The notes beneath the pieces are model-generated. The model had not been told where the DNA came from. It was given only the letters and a program-made list of their open reading frames with translations, and searched no databases. Source: Baylisascaris procyonis (lineage: Eukaryota; Nematoda; Chromadorea; Rhabditida; Ascarididae). From it: DNA of 64,000 nt. The position numbers were made by a program, and so were the translations under genes. Positions 1 to 11,578 of the stretch are shown here, piece after piece (the stretch's first letter is position 1; the number at the start of each line of letters is the position of its first letter). The stretch spans positions 2,170,001-2,234,000 of the forward strand of contig JAZARR010000266.1 in assembly GCA_037389465.1 (NCBI GenBank), given 5' to 3'.

Positions 1-225
1 CTTTTAAATCTATTCGTTTTACTTCTTTAGTCTTACTTCACTTACGTCTCCCTTCCCTTCTTCCTCCCTCTCTTTCATTCACTTGTTGAGGACCTCTTTC
101 GAGGTGGTTCGTTATCCTGTATAGGAGCAATATTAGTAAGAGCTGTTCAGTAAAGAAACAATACTAATGGAGATGCCATCGAAATATTAGAAGATCAAAT
201 AGAAGAAATACTCTTGAAATTATAG

Positions 226-3200
226 AATGATTCTCAACGACAGAGTTCGGTCTTTAATTCGGCATTAAAGTCAACAATCGACCCGCATGATGCCGATAAT
301 TTATTCATACGATTCTCATCACGAAAGCAGAAGATTGGTACCGAAATAATTGCAAGGGTACATCTTTCATTTTACAATAACCAATTTTTTTAAATTTTTC
401 GCAACAATTTTGCAATTGTATGACGATTGTCATCAGCGCTTTTATAAATGCAAAATGGCGACGTCATATGCGTCCTTATATTTATCCGTGTAATATTTTT
501 TAACTGGAACAGTGCGGAATTTGAACAATGAAATCTAGAGTGTGTAATCAGCCATTAGCTGTTATTCTATTTTCAATACTTCTAAAGTTTGTTCTTTCTG
601 CGTGGAATCGCTTTTGACTCAACTATTATCACATATGTTCACATCTTACAAATAATAGGTTTCCAGCAATACGTTCAAAAATAAAAGGTATATACATTCA
701 CTTGCATAAAATCCGCAGGTCGAATTTTTGTTTTAGCACTCAAATGCGACCGAAGAAAAATTCGTATTTGATGATTTTGCATAATCGATCGAGTTGATAG
801 CTAAACACGCAACTGAGCTTTTATTTTTATTTCCGTTTATTTGGGAAGCCGGCTGACCTGATGGACTCAGATGAAAGATTACTTATCAGCCTGCTGTCAA
901 GTTTTATCACTCAGTTTTCTCACCAGAAATGAAAATCCCTCATTCAATATTAGCTGTCAGGCTAGCCTTTCCGACTGAATGAGAAATTGCAACTTGCCGT
1001 GTTAAATATAATTCCGCCATGGGACATTTTCGTTGCAAATTTTGCACCTTACAATTTATGCCTTGAAATACGATAATTTGGCATTTCTTTCTAAAGAAGC
1101 GAAGTTGGTGTATGATGCGAATCTCTATAAAAAAATTCTCCAGATTTCTCGGAACTAACATTTTTACTTTACCTGGTGAACAATATTGGCCAAATTCCGT
1201 ACACTCCACGCAGCTGCAATAAATTTTACAAAAGAACAAAAGTGATTTTAGAAAACCTCAATTTATGATTACTTGCGAGCCTAACAGAACGATTCCCCTA
1301 CTGAAAAGTCGAAAAACGACGCAATATAAGTTTTTAAAGTCTCCTTTCAGATTCATAATAAAAAATGGGGGCAAAAATTTTTAAGAAATGTGACTAAGAT
1401 TTTTTAAAGTTATGTATGGAGTCACCAGAATTAGCCGAAATATTTATTCCGGATGTAAATGAAGTGAAGAAGGAGTCGTTCCGTGACATCACCAATGTTC
1501 AACTTCATGGCAAAATAGTCGGAGATTTCATAGGTTAGTTATTCGTCTATCAACATAGATGATATGCGATTGTTAGGGATCCATTGAGCCATACAAATCT
1601 CTAAGCTGGAATATAAACCTCTGTGGTGTAACAAACTTCCGTTGACGTCTTAAAAAAAAAAACTTCGTGTTTCTAAGTGATCAAGTAGGCGTGATTTGTA
1701 GTTTTCTTAGCTTTTAAAGTTTCGAATTTTAGCGGGTTTTCTTCTTTGAATTTTTGTGAAAGGAACAGATGACGGCATTCAATGTGAGCAAATTCTTCTC
1801 ATTTAGCTTCTCTGAAAGTTTTCTTTCCCATATTTTTCTGCCTCACATCATTTATACATGTGAATCTCAGTGAGTGGGGAGGAGGGAGGGGGAGGGGTTG
1901 AGGTGGTGCTGTTAATTTTATAGCTAGCATTATAAACTTCCACTTGAATAGCGATGTGTTGATTGGAATCTCGTTCAAGGAAGGATGCGACCTGTGGTTC
2001 TGCTTTTTTTGCGTAGAAGTAGTCAACTGTTCTAATCCTTATATGTCGTTTGTTGTATGATCTCTCCGATCTTTAGAAACAACGCTACGCTCATTGGCCT
2101 ATAATTCGGCTTCACTCTCAGATCTACGAGAAAAGTGTCGACGAATTGGTTTTGCACATTATCGTTCCAAAGTCCATCTCACGGCAGCTCACTGGAAAAT
2201 AGCAAAGGATATACTTGTCTCCTACGCTATTGATCCTCATAATAAGTGAGTTATTTCATCCCAATCATTAACAAATCGATATTATTAGCAATTGTATGAG
2301 AGGAAGAGGAATGCGGGGGAAGGGGAGGGGGTGGAGATTAGGGAGGGCAATTCAATTGTTTCATTCATTCAATAAGACATATGTACAACTTGTAAGAAAC
2401 TATTTATGAGGTCCGCTTCATTTGAACAAATCTGCAGTAATTTTGAAATTTGTGATATGAAAATTTGCAATGAAATGTTTATTTCATAATGTTTTCAAAA
2501 ATTCCAAATAAAGTAATGTGTATCCATTATATCAAAAGTGAATCATTATCCACTATAACAAGTGAATCATTATCGAAGCATTACGGTATGTGTTATAGCC
2601 AATGCCTACTTTAAATGAGTTTTTTTCTAGGTGGACGACTCAAAAAGTTTACACTCCATCTGAACAATCGCTGGAACGATCACTGCTGCGAGCATTCAAT
2701 TTAATCGTCAGTGAAATTAAAAGCGGAGCGCTTTGTGCATCGGTCGACTTGAAGCAAGATGTAATAAACGACGTCATTTTGTTCAGTAACTAAAATCGTT
2801 TGCAAGAATACGATTGCATTGATAGATGGCCACTTATGTGCCATAAGATTCATCACTAGTGGTACCAAAGTCATGGAATTGCATTAAACACTAGCCGAAA
2901 AAAGTAACGAAGAATCTAGGAGGCTGACATTTAGCTCCTCTTGTTATGTACAGGCATATCGATCACAATTAACTAAAAACGGAGAGGACGGTGAAATTCT
3001 CACTCATATAAGTCGCCGTGAAAAATCGAACACATGGAGTTAGTAATCCTTCACAAATGAAGCTTAGTGTTTATACATTTTCGCAATTCCCTCGTTGCAA
3101 TTATTGCAGCTTGGTGTTTGTGCATATTTATATTTATTTCTCTTTCTGTCTGCATAGCAGTTTCAAGTGGAGGTGGCAGTGAAGTTCCAGATAGTGCTAG

Positions 3201-4851
3201 CAAATTTGTTTGAAGGGAAAGAGGTACAACCGAAATATAAGCAATTAAGATCTAGCTACTGAATTTGTTCGGTAGAATTTGCACTACAGGATAACCTCCT
3301 GTATCAATATATAAATTGCTCCTCCGCCTCATATGTAGTTTTACTTCACTTAAACTTTCATGCATCAATGCAAACTTCCACGCTCCATTTCCATACCAAC
3401 TGCCATCCATGATTGCACTTTCAATTTGTGCCTTTGCATCACACGAAGACGAGCCTTGCATAGAAGGATCACTCAAAAAGCTACAGGATCACCTAAAATA
3501 TCAGTTGTTATAGCACGTTTTATGATTTGTCCGTAATCTGTTTAGCCGTATGAGCAAAAGCGAAAGAGTATATATCGCGCCAACCCAGCGGTATTTTCCA
3601 TTTATGAGTAACGATGAAAAAACACGTTAGGGAGGTCCTGTAGCGTACTGCAGGAAATTTGGATTCCTTTCTGGGTGGGCAATATTGTATTACGCTAACA
3701 GCTCATTTCATCACCTTAGCTTATTACTTTTCTTGTTGCCATTACTTCTCTGCTCTGCACGAAAGCAGTTGATTTACAGTTTACCGATCACCCCTTACAC
3801 TCCTTCAAAGTTGTGGTCATTGCAGCAACCGTTTATGTTGTTTCGAATGCATATAGAAGCAGGGCATTTTCTACTGTCTGGAAATATAAGAAAAGGGCTC
3901 ACTGAAATGGAGGAGAGAGGTTTTATGCAGTTGGGGACCATTCGTTCACCCAGAAGTTGAGGACGGCAACCTAGCCATGGGCGAGACCTTGAAGGTGCTA
4001 ATGGCTTAAAGCACTGCGGTTTACAAGTGGATGTTCATTTTCAGATTCGATTCCGTCGCCCATTGAGTTATTACAGCTCCACAGAGAGTATGTACGATGG
4101 CGATTCACAGAGCGGTCACCCTGCACGATTGCATAGGGTTCAAAGCAATTCGCCAGGCTCCGTTGGTAAGAAGCAAACATATGTTCGAATCGTTTTTAAT
4201 AGTGGAGATAGATGAATAAGTCAGACAGCCGAAATGGATGCCGAATATTAAAAAGGTTCTGAACCCGAAAAATCGGAATGTTCCTATTTATCGTGAATGT
4301 GCAGATGCGACTTTCTGAACTATTTTCTTGTCTTTTTCATATCACTCTGCTTCACGTTTTTTGCAGCTTCTCACAACAATATCACGAGATCAGTTGGGCG
4401 TAACCTGAGTTGTCGAGAGCTGAGCAAAAGGACAATGATCTGTTCTCTGTGAAGTCAGACGCTTGTGACAAGATAAACAGCAAGAATATTTGCCCATAAG
4501 ATTGCATATGCTTGATTTGTTGTGAATCTCGGTCGTTTGAGACCAAGATTAATCTCGTAGTGTTGCCATTCCTATTCATCTTCCTTACATGAGGTGGGAA
4601 AAAGCATAGCAAAATCAAAATTATAAGACCTTAAGTGTGTGACCCAGGAAAGAAAAGCGAAATATGTGGTACATGACGAAGGCTCTTTGAATCAAGTAGT
4701 AATGCTGAAGGACAAGGGTTTCGTTGAAAAGCTCATAATTCCCTCACCTCTCCGATTAAATTTCATTTCAGGTACGGGGTTCGAGTCGCTCAAATTAGCT
4801 CCTGAAATGACCTCTAGTTTGATATCGTCAAATACTTCTATTGGAACATGA
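226..4851 (+). CDS. Globin with serine-rich C-terminal tail (5' partial)
   Basis: Exons: 226-357, 1410-1533, 2077-2245, 2631-2785, 3161-3207, 4045-4165 and 4772-4851, all joining in phase. The globin fold is readable: SPELAEIF (B-C region), QLHGKIVGDFI whose His is in the distal E7 position, LREKCRRIGFAHYRS whose His is the likely proximal F8 ligand, then AAHWKIAKDILVSYAI (G) and LLRAFNLIVSEIKSG (H). A polar, Ser/Gly-rich tail follows (SSGGGSEVPDSASKF, SYYSSTESMYDGDSQSG) and ends at TGA 4849-4851. Family knowledge: nematode globins bind haem and O2, and many are neuronal or regulatory rather than transport proteins. The start codon and any N-terminal extension lie before the window; an in-frame TAG at 223-225 is read here as part of the splice acceptor. 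Exons 4 and 5 have an alternative in-phase pairing (2631-2760 with 3161-3223) that changes the linker. The globin core is well supported and the tail is less certain. Confidence 0.82.
450..480 (+). repeat. Dispersed repeat, copy 1 (part)
   Basis: The sequence GCAAAATGGCGACGTCATAT, followed by GCGTCCTTA, is closely matched at 8865-8892. It lies in the first visible intron of the globin gene. A second block of similarity (TTTAAAGTCTC..AGATTCATAATAAAAA at about 1334-1372) also has its partner near 8930-8963, in the same order. This suggests two diverged copies of one longer element. Confidence 0.5.
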
Positions 4852-7800
4852 GAAATAAGCCTGTGCTTTTCACCTTTGGTCTTATACATGTGACGATTGG
4901 TTTTATTTGTAGCGCAGATGCGATTGCCTCGAATGCCGTTTGCATCTAATATGTCCATGTCTGTTGTCCTTCTACCTTACGTAGTGTGCATATGACATGT
5001 GCTTATTATTTTAGTTCCTCTATGGATCTTTCTCAAAATACAGAGATAGTAGGAAACTTCACTATTAGTGTCTGATTCTAAGGTTTTTCAAAAACTTCTC
5101 AATCATTTCATCTATATCTATACATAGTAAAAGAACATCTTGGTTGAATAGTAACTGCAAATAGGAAGAACGATGGATCGGAATAAGCTGTTTACTTAGA
5201 GAGGGTTATGAGGTTACTGGAGAAAATAGATCAGTATTGCTTCTTACAATAAGTGAGCATATCAGTGCTACCATTTACGTTTGCTCATGAGCTGAGGTTA
5301 TTAAACTTTGTTCTAAATATAGAGAGATCTTCATTTACGCCCAAGGTTAAAACTTTTTTCAGTGCACTCTATGATTTCGATAGTTATGTCGTAATTAAAT
5401 CCGATAGTGAATAAATAATTCACTGGCAGTCTTCGGTGATCTTTAAAAATGCCAAATTTCTTTTATTCGCTTAGAAATACTTATCTGATAACAGCTAATT
5501 TCATTGCGACTATTGTACCCGTTGAAGATGTGCCATGCTGAATGCCTAAAAATTGGTATCTCAATTTTTGAAGCCTTGCGGGTCGATTATAAGGAAAGTG
5601 AACTTTCTTGAGGCAAGTTTTTTCGTTGCTGAGTGAATTGTTTAAAAAACTTTATTCGACTCGTTCTGCCTATACTTTGCCATTTCTTGAAAATTGAAAA
5701 TCATCAAATATATCGTGTAGTAAGAAATGTGTCAAAAATGAAAAATCCCATTTATTTGATTCGCAGGGCATTATTTGTGTTATTCATTATATGTTTCATA
5801 AGGTTTGACAAATATATTTATTTGTTAAGGAGAACGTAGCATTTGATTTATTATTCTTAAATTTTATATAAATAACTCAAGGAAAGTAACTGATTTGATA
5901 TATTACTCTTTTTGAGGCGTCATTTACACTATCGCTGAAAATCTCTCTTTTCGAAACTTGGATTTGACCTCACCAGTAAAGAATGTCCTTGTTTTAAGCT
6001 CTACAAAATGGGAACAGACATTGAATCAGTTAATTTGTCCATATCTTTTATGCTGTTCGCCAATTAGCATTGATGTACGCAGCACAATTTGCTGAGCTTC
6101 TAAACAACAATCTAAATACTTATATGAATTTTTTTTCAGGTAATCCATGATTCATCAGGTCACAATGACGTCATTTCGTTTTCACATAGGTCACTTCATG
6201 TTGCACTTCATTGTTTTATTATTTCGTGCAATATCGCGACTAAGCGGCGCAGCAAATCTTTGAGTTGATATGCCCAAAGTTTATCGAAGAAACGATTTCT
6301 TCACAGTATTGCTGCATGCATAGGACAGCAGTAAATTACAGTATACGAAATCAACGAACTTATCAATTCATTTCGAAGCGTTGCACTTAATTTACGCTGT
6401 CGTTTCAAAGTTTCCATCGACACCTCAAACAAGTTGAGTAATTAATTAAGGGGCAAAAAGAGTGTCTTCCAATTATAGTTCTTCTCTTTCTATATTCAAA
6501 AATCTTTTGATTTGAGCTCTTATTTGAATTTTTCATGATATGTAAGATTCATGGATTCGTTTAATTCGCGAATATTTTTCGTGGAAACTTGTTTTTCCTC
6601 TTCTGATTGAGAAAAAGGTCTGGGAGCGCACTAAAGAAACCAGTACTATGTGCACTTTAGCAATTCCACTCACCAAATCGCCCGATTTCCTCGCCAAATG
6701 TACATAAACAGTAGAATAAGTGAGTATGTATTCAGATTTTGACGGTTTCGACAGGTCGACGACCTCTGCAAATCTCCTAGAGAAGGTTTTGCACGGCCAT
6801 TTTTTACAGGCCGCTTATGAAATGCCACCAGATTAATCAGACCACTGAAAATTTTATAAATAATATACGTTGATGAATCAACTTCGAATTTGGCTCAGCG
6901 TACCTACCTCTAGCGCATGTGATATCCGCCAACTTTTTTCTTCATTGGTTCTTGAAAGATTGGTGCTCCTTCCCAACACAAATATGGGCAGATATGACGT
7001 CGACATAATGCGCTTTGCAAATGCAATCTTTCAAAACCACATGAAAAATGAAGTTTATATAAAAGATCCCAAAAATATTTCAGGTTTTTGTTCTCTTCCA
7101 TCGTTTCTTGAGCACGGGAACACTGCATCATCATTATACGCAGCTGAGGTCTCTTTTTTCATGTGTCAATGTATACAACTTCCATTAATTAAAAAATCGA
7201 TTATATGCGCTCTGTGAGCCTAACAAGTAGCAGAACTTTTAATGCAAATAATTTGGCGTTTCGTTTCGCAATTTTTGAAGGGGAAGTTCCATATGTATAT
7301 GTACTTGTGACCCCGCATTAAACACTTAGTATCCGCATTACAATCAGCAGTTGGCGATAAATCAGTCCTACTGCAGTGCCTCGTACGAATGCAATGAATG
7401 CACTACTATCTATCATTTTTGAATCTTGCAATAATTTCTTACGATCAACTGCTGTTAGCAGCATTTGCAAATAACACATTTTTTGTTGCAAATATTGGTT
7501 CTTTCAAAAACTTGTTCTCAACTTGCAAATTATATAAAAAATCTTTCAATAATTTTACGCCGCAGAAGTGATTTCAAAGTAGCAAAGTTCAGACCTCAAT
7601 GTTTATTAACTTGCACGTTCATTAATTTGAGCATTCGCATTCTTCAAATGAATTGCGTACATCTGTTGCAATCGTAAAGGCAAGTACGATATGCGTCATT
7701 GTAAATTTAGCCACTGGCTGCCTTTATTTCAAAATATTTTGAAAAAAGACTAATAGTACTCTTTATATGAAATTGGTCTCTTTAACGAATGCTCATATAA

Positions 7801-8084
7801 AAGGAAAGGAAGGGAGAAGCATGCCAGAAGAGTTAGCACAACAGAAGTTTTGTGTCATCCCTCCGAGATCAAACATTTCCACAAGTTAACAACATGAAGT
7901 GGGATATCACAACAGTAGCTTCATATTTCAGCTCATCCGCCTGCCCTCGCTTATACTGCATAAAAATATCTCTTTCCTTTACCCGACTGGTGCTTATTGA
8001 GAGCTGATCACCTAAAATGCCTCAAATTTTTTATCGTTAAGTATCAGTTGCAACTCGCGAGGAAATATTGCGTCATAAACATTC

Positions 8085-8185
8085 CCCGGCACAGTTCCCG
8101 GTTTCGAATTATGCAAGTCCGGAATTTGCTCCCTGCTGATATCATTGTGCATCATCCATTGCTGCATCTTTCAATTTGCGGCTGA
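8085..8185 (+). mobile_element. Non-LTR retrotransposon fragment, end of reverse-transcriptase ORF
   Basis: The frame reads SSRFRIMQVRNLLPADIIVH and then a stop at 8183-8185. It resembles the conserved end of LINE reverse-transcriptase ORFs (R-T-x-R-x-WNxLP followed by a phenylalanine-rich segment). The DNA from 8102 to 8172 aligns with the reverse complement of 14035-14101 (shared TTCGAATTA, GGAATyTGCTyCCTGCT and TGCATCTTTC). Both are therefore relics of one family. The copy is short, probably 5' truncated and not functional. Confidence 0.55.
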
Positions 8186-8864
8186 GTCATTTCGATTATG
8201 AACGTATGAAATTCTATTCACTCGATCGTAGTTTTACGGATATTTTGCTCTTTCTTGCCGTTTTCGTAAAATTTTTGTTTTTTCCACGTCGAGAAACTTG
8301 AATAAAATAAATAAAGAATGAAATTGCTTTTGGGTTGCATACGGTTGTAGGACGGAATCTTGTAACATAACTTATTACCAAGAATTGAAGCCGAGCATCT
8401 TGTCCCACGGCGTAGAGTATAGCGATCAATTAAATGAACTCTATTTAAGTTGAATCTTTTGCAGTTTCATCTGTCATTTTTTCAATAGCGTTTTTCATTT
8501 GGAAAAAAAGGTTGTTTATGTAAAAGTATAAACTCAATTAATTCATCTGAGACCGTAAATCGCTAAAAAATGGAGGCATCAAGGACAGAGGAAATTGTGT
8601 TTCGTTCACTGTCAATCATATGAATCATTTTGACACATTTTGAATTAGTTTTGTGATTTTTATTTTTGCGTATTGAAAAATAATCCTTTACGAAATAGTG
8701 AATGCATTCACTCATTTTTCTATTGTTTACGATAAAATTCGAAGGAATTTCAACGCAAAATTATTGTTGCTTCTTTGAAAAGAACACTCGTAGCATCGAA
8801 ATGACAGCGTAAATGTGCTTCCGTCATCCATTAACTAGTTTTAGAAAAATTTTTTTGCCAATAC

Positions 8865-8963
8865 GCAAAAATGGCGACTTCATTCGCTCTTAAAGGACGT
8901 TTGGATACTTCTGAAAATTTCTATTGCCGTAAAGTCTCTCTAGATTCATAATAAAAATGTTTA
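8865..8963 (+). repeat. Dispersed repeat, copy 2
   Basis: This copy contains GCAAAAATGGCGACTTCATT followed by TAAAGTCTCTCTAGATTCAT, matching blocks at 450-480 and 1334-1372 in the same order and orientation. The two blocks are about 70 bases apart here and about 850 apart in the other copy, so one copy has gained or lost sequence. No coding capacity is seen. The class of element is unknown. Confidence 0.5.
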
Positions 8964-11510
8964 AGACTTCAACAAAGTGAAAAAACTGAAAGTAAGTCAT
9001 TTTGAAATGAGCGACCAATGGCAAATTTCGCTTTTATTGTTGCATTTCTTTATAAATTACGTTCACTGGAAATAACTCCCATAGAAGATGAAAAATTTTC
9101 GTTTCAAAAAAAGGGAGTATCATTCGCGTTTAATTATTGCGTAACGATTAGCAAAATGCACGCGATTTTTGTTATTCGAACGGATTATCTCTAACCACTA
9201 GCGATCGAATATCACAGAATACGTCAGGCTCTCGAACCTGACTCAGAGGATTTCAAAATATTTGACACCCGTCTGTAAAGTGCGACATGCGGAAAGTGAA
9301 TCAGAGTCTCTATGGCGCATGTGGGAGAAATATTCGCGGAACCGCACGTTTCTAATTTCACGTTATAGCATCGCTACATTTTCTATTTTGATCAGGACCG
9401 ATTCGTCCTCCAAGCACTGCACTTTGCAAGCAAAAGTTGGACTAACTCAAATTCCTAATAAACGTTCTAATTTTTAAAATTTTCGACAATTCTATAATGC
9501 CTCATTGATAGATCTCAAAGGTCGTCCGATTAAACAATAGAGAATGCTCGTGAACAAGTTGAAGAGTAGGAAATTAAATAAAACAAAATTGATGGCGGTT
9601 ACCTTCAGAAAGCTTTTCTCTATCACATTATTAAAATGCTCTTTTGTAAAATTTCATTATTGGTTACCATTGCATTGACTACAGCACTTCCCTAACAACC
9701 GTTCTTACTTACTATTCATTCCTGTAACTTAAAAATTGTTGAATATTTTTTCAAATGTTTAAGAGAAAACGACATCATAAATAAACATTTTTCCCATCCT
9801 CATTATTTTTTACGATAGCTCATATTTAAGGAAATTCTTAAAGACAGAATCGATGGAGCAACATAATGAGCAGAACTAATAGAGAAGAGGAAAAAGAAAG
9901 AAAATATAATGAGTTTGATAATAAGCTCGAATGAGTGAAACAATGGATAATGCTAAGTGAAAAATTCCAACTGAAAAAATTCTCTTAGAAATCCATAAGA
10001 CATTTTTTGGAAAAACGAACTTTCGTCGCTGAAAAATGAGCTAATTATTTTTATTTTCTCGAAAATCACATTTGATTACGATTTTTACGGTGTTTCGATG
10101 ATAAGTAAAATATCTTAATATTACGTAATTCACTTCAAGGTTGGTAATCAAATTAAACGATCGATCTTATGAGTGAGTCAACTCTTTTCATCAAATTACT
10201 TTGTTGTTTCGTTTTTATTACAATTCAACATTCAAACTAAAACTATCAATAAAAGTGTTGTTAAAATGCAATATGCGTGTTTAAAATTTCTATTGTAAAT
10301 GAGTGCCAGAAGAGTTGTGATTTTACTGAGACTAAAATGGCAAGTTCTATATTATGGGCGGTATGAGTGGAAATGCTATTCAAGGTCGAGTGCGAGAAAA
10401 TTTTGTGCATTGTGCTATGAGGACAACGTGGCAGTCGTCTTCGTCTAACACCTTGACGATTTAGTTAGAGAAGCGCTTTTGCATTTGCTTCGATTGAGGA
10501 TTTATTCTGTTCTTATAGTAGTATGCGAATTTCAAGTGCAGAATTTTTTGGTGCTACATCAATACAGGAAGCCATCTTTTAACGCAAACAAAGCACGAAT
10601 TAGCATGCCTCACGATAGCATGTAACCTCCCCCCCCGTTAGGTCACTTCCCGCTCCCTTCCTACACTTACTCCCCCGCTCTGAAAATTTTGCACCTTAAT
10701 CCTATACGAGGAGGAAAATTTGCCTTTGCTCATTGAAAATCTCTCTTTACTTGTCAGAAATATTTGAGTATGTAATGGAATCAATAATACGCATATCCAT
10801 GATTAACAGAATATGTGATGCAAAGGTTCTTTAATAATGTTCAGAGGACAGAATATATTTCTATAGTTACTCACTGATAGATGTATATAAGATGTGTTTC
10901 TTTTGCACCTCCTAGTGAACCCTTAAAGTTTGGCTTTATTGTCGATGTGGTGCTTTTATTTCTATCCGCAAAGCAACATATTAAACATTTACCCTGAAGC
11001 GATTATTTCTCATCGCATCATAGCCCCATTTCAATTCGTTATTTCTAAAGTATGATTGATGGAAAACTGCGTTCAACTAAAATCACGTCTGAAATAGAAA
11101 TCCTTTGCTACAATAAACTTATTTTGCATCCAATATGCCTGCAAATGCATCTAAAAATAAAACAGTTGCTGAAACATATTTTTAAAAAGTCTGCAATGCT
11201 GGTCGAATTTAACTCTGAATTTCTTCGGCAGTAAACTTAATGCTGAAATTGCTACTGAATTTCTCTTTACTCAGAATTTCAAAAATCTAAAAAATTTTCT
11301 CTCTTGCATCGTCAAAGGTTGCAACGAATAGCATGATTCCCTCCCATTTGCCAACTTAACGAAATTTATTTTATATAACTTTTTTTACTAGATCTAGTAC
11401 TTGGTCATCGACTGAATCGCTCATGGCAGCACGAATTATAAAAGTAAGTAAACTGTAAATTTTTGCGAGAAGTGATCAGATATACGCAAATGAAGTTTTC
11501 AATGTGCACT

Positions 11511-11517
11511 TTTCAGC
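11511..11517 (+). promoter_or_regulatory. Candidate spliced-leader acceptor for the first aspin-like gene
   Basis: CTTTTCAG ends 61 bases upstream of the chosen ATG at 11579. Nematode mRNAs are often trans-spliced at such a site, and no upstream cis exon is needed to start the protein. An upstream open stretch (11395-11455) ending in a GTAAGT donor could instead be a cis-spliced 5' exon, so this call is tentative. Confidence 0.35.
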
Positions 11518-11578
11518 GGAAAAAAACAGATCAACCGAAGTTCGTATCAATTGTGGATGCTTTGATCTGATTACGAGC

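Larger units (their letters stand above)
4852..11510. other. Intergenic region, no confident gene
   Basis: Between the globin stop and the first aspin-like gene I find only short open stretches lacking a consistent splice chain. The longest (6870-7217, +) contains MGRYDVDIMRFANAIFQNHM and could be an exon, but no partner exons were found. A run entered by TTTTTTCAG near 5359 reads ALYDFDSYVVIKSDSE and stops at an AATAAA, also without partners. The region holds a retrotransposon remnant near 8.1 kb and a degenerate repeat near 8.9 kb. A C-rich run (10628-10637) sits in an otherwise AT-rich sequence. Confidence 0.6.

Noticed and set aside
3252..3476. 74-codon minus-strand ORF (..DGSWYGNGAWKFALMHE..)
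   Set aside because: The composition is attractive, but it lies within the globin gene's introns with no start context, partner exon or recognisable domain.
4692..4958. 88-codon minus-strand ORF with protein-like composition
   Set aside because: It overlaps the antisense of the globin's last exon and has no splice partners on the minus strand.
9225..9245. T-arm-like hairpin GTCAGGCTCTCGAACCTGAC
   Set aside because: It is a simple short inverted repeat. The loop is the wrong size for a T-arm and no tRNA body is present.
11395..11568. Two short in-phase exons (..SLMAARIIK / RKKTDQPKFVSIVDALI) as a separate gene
   Set aside because: They are too short, have no upstream exons, and the second overlaps the leader of aspin-like copy A.
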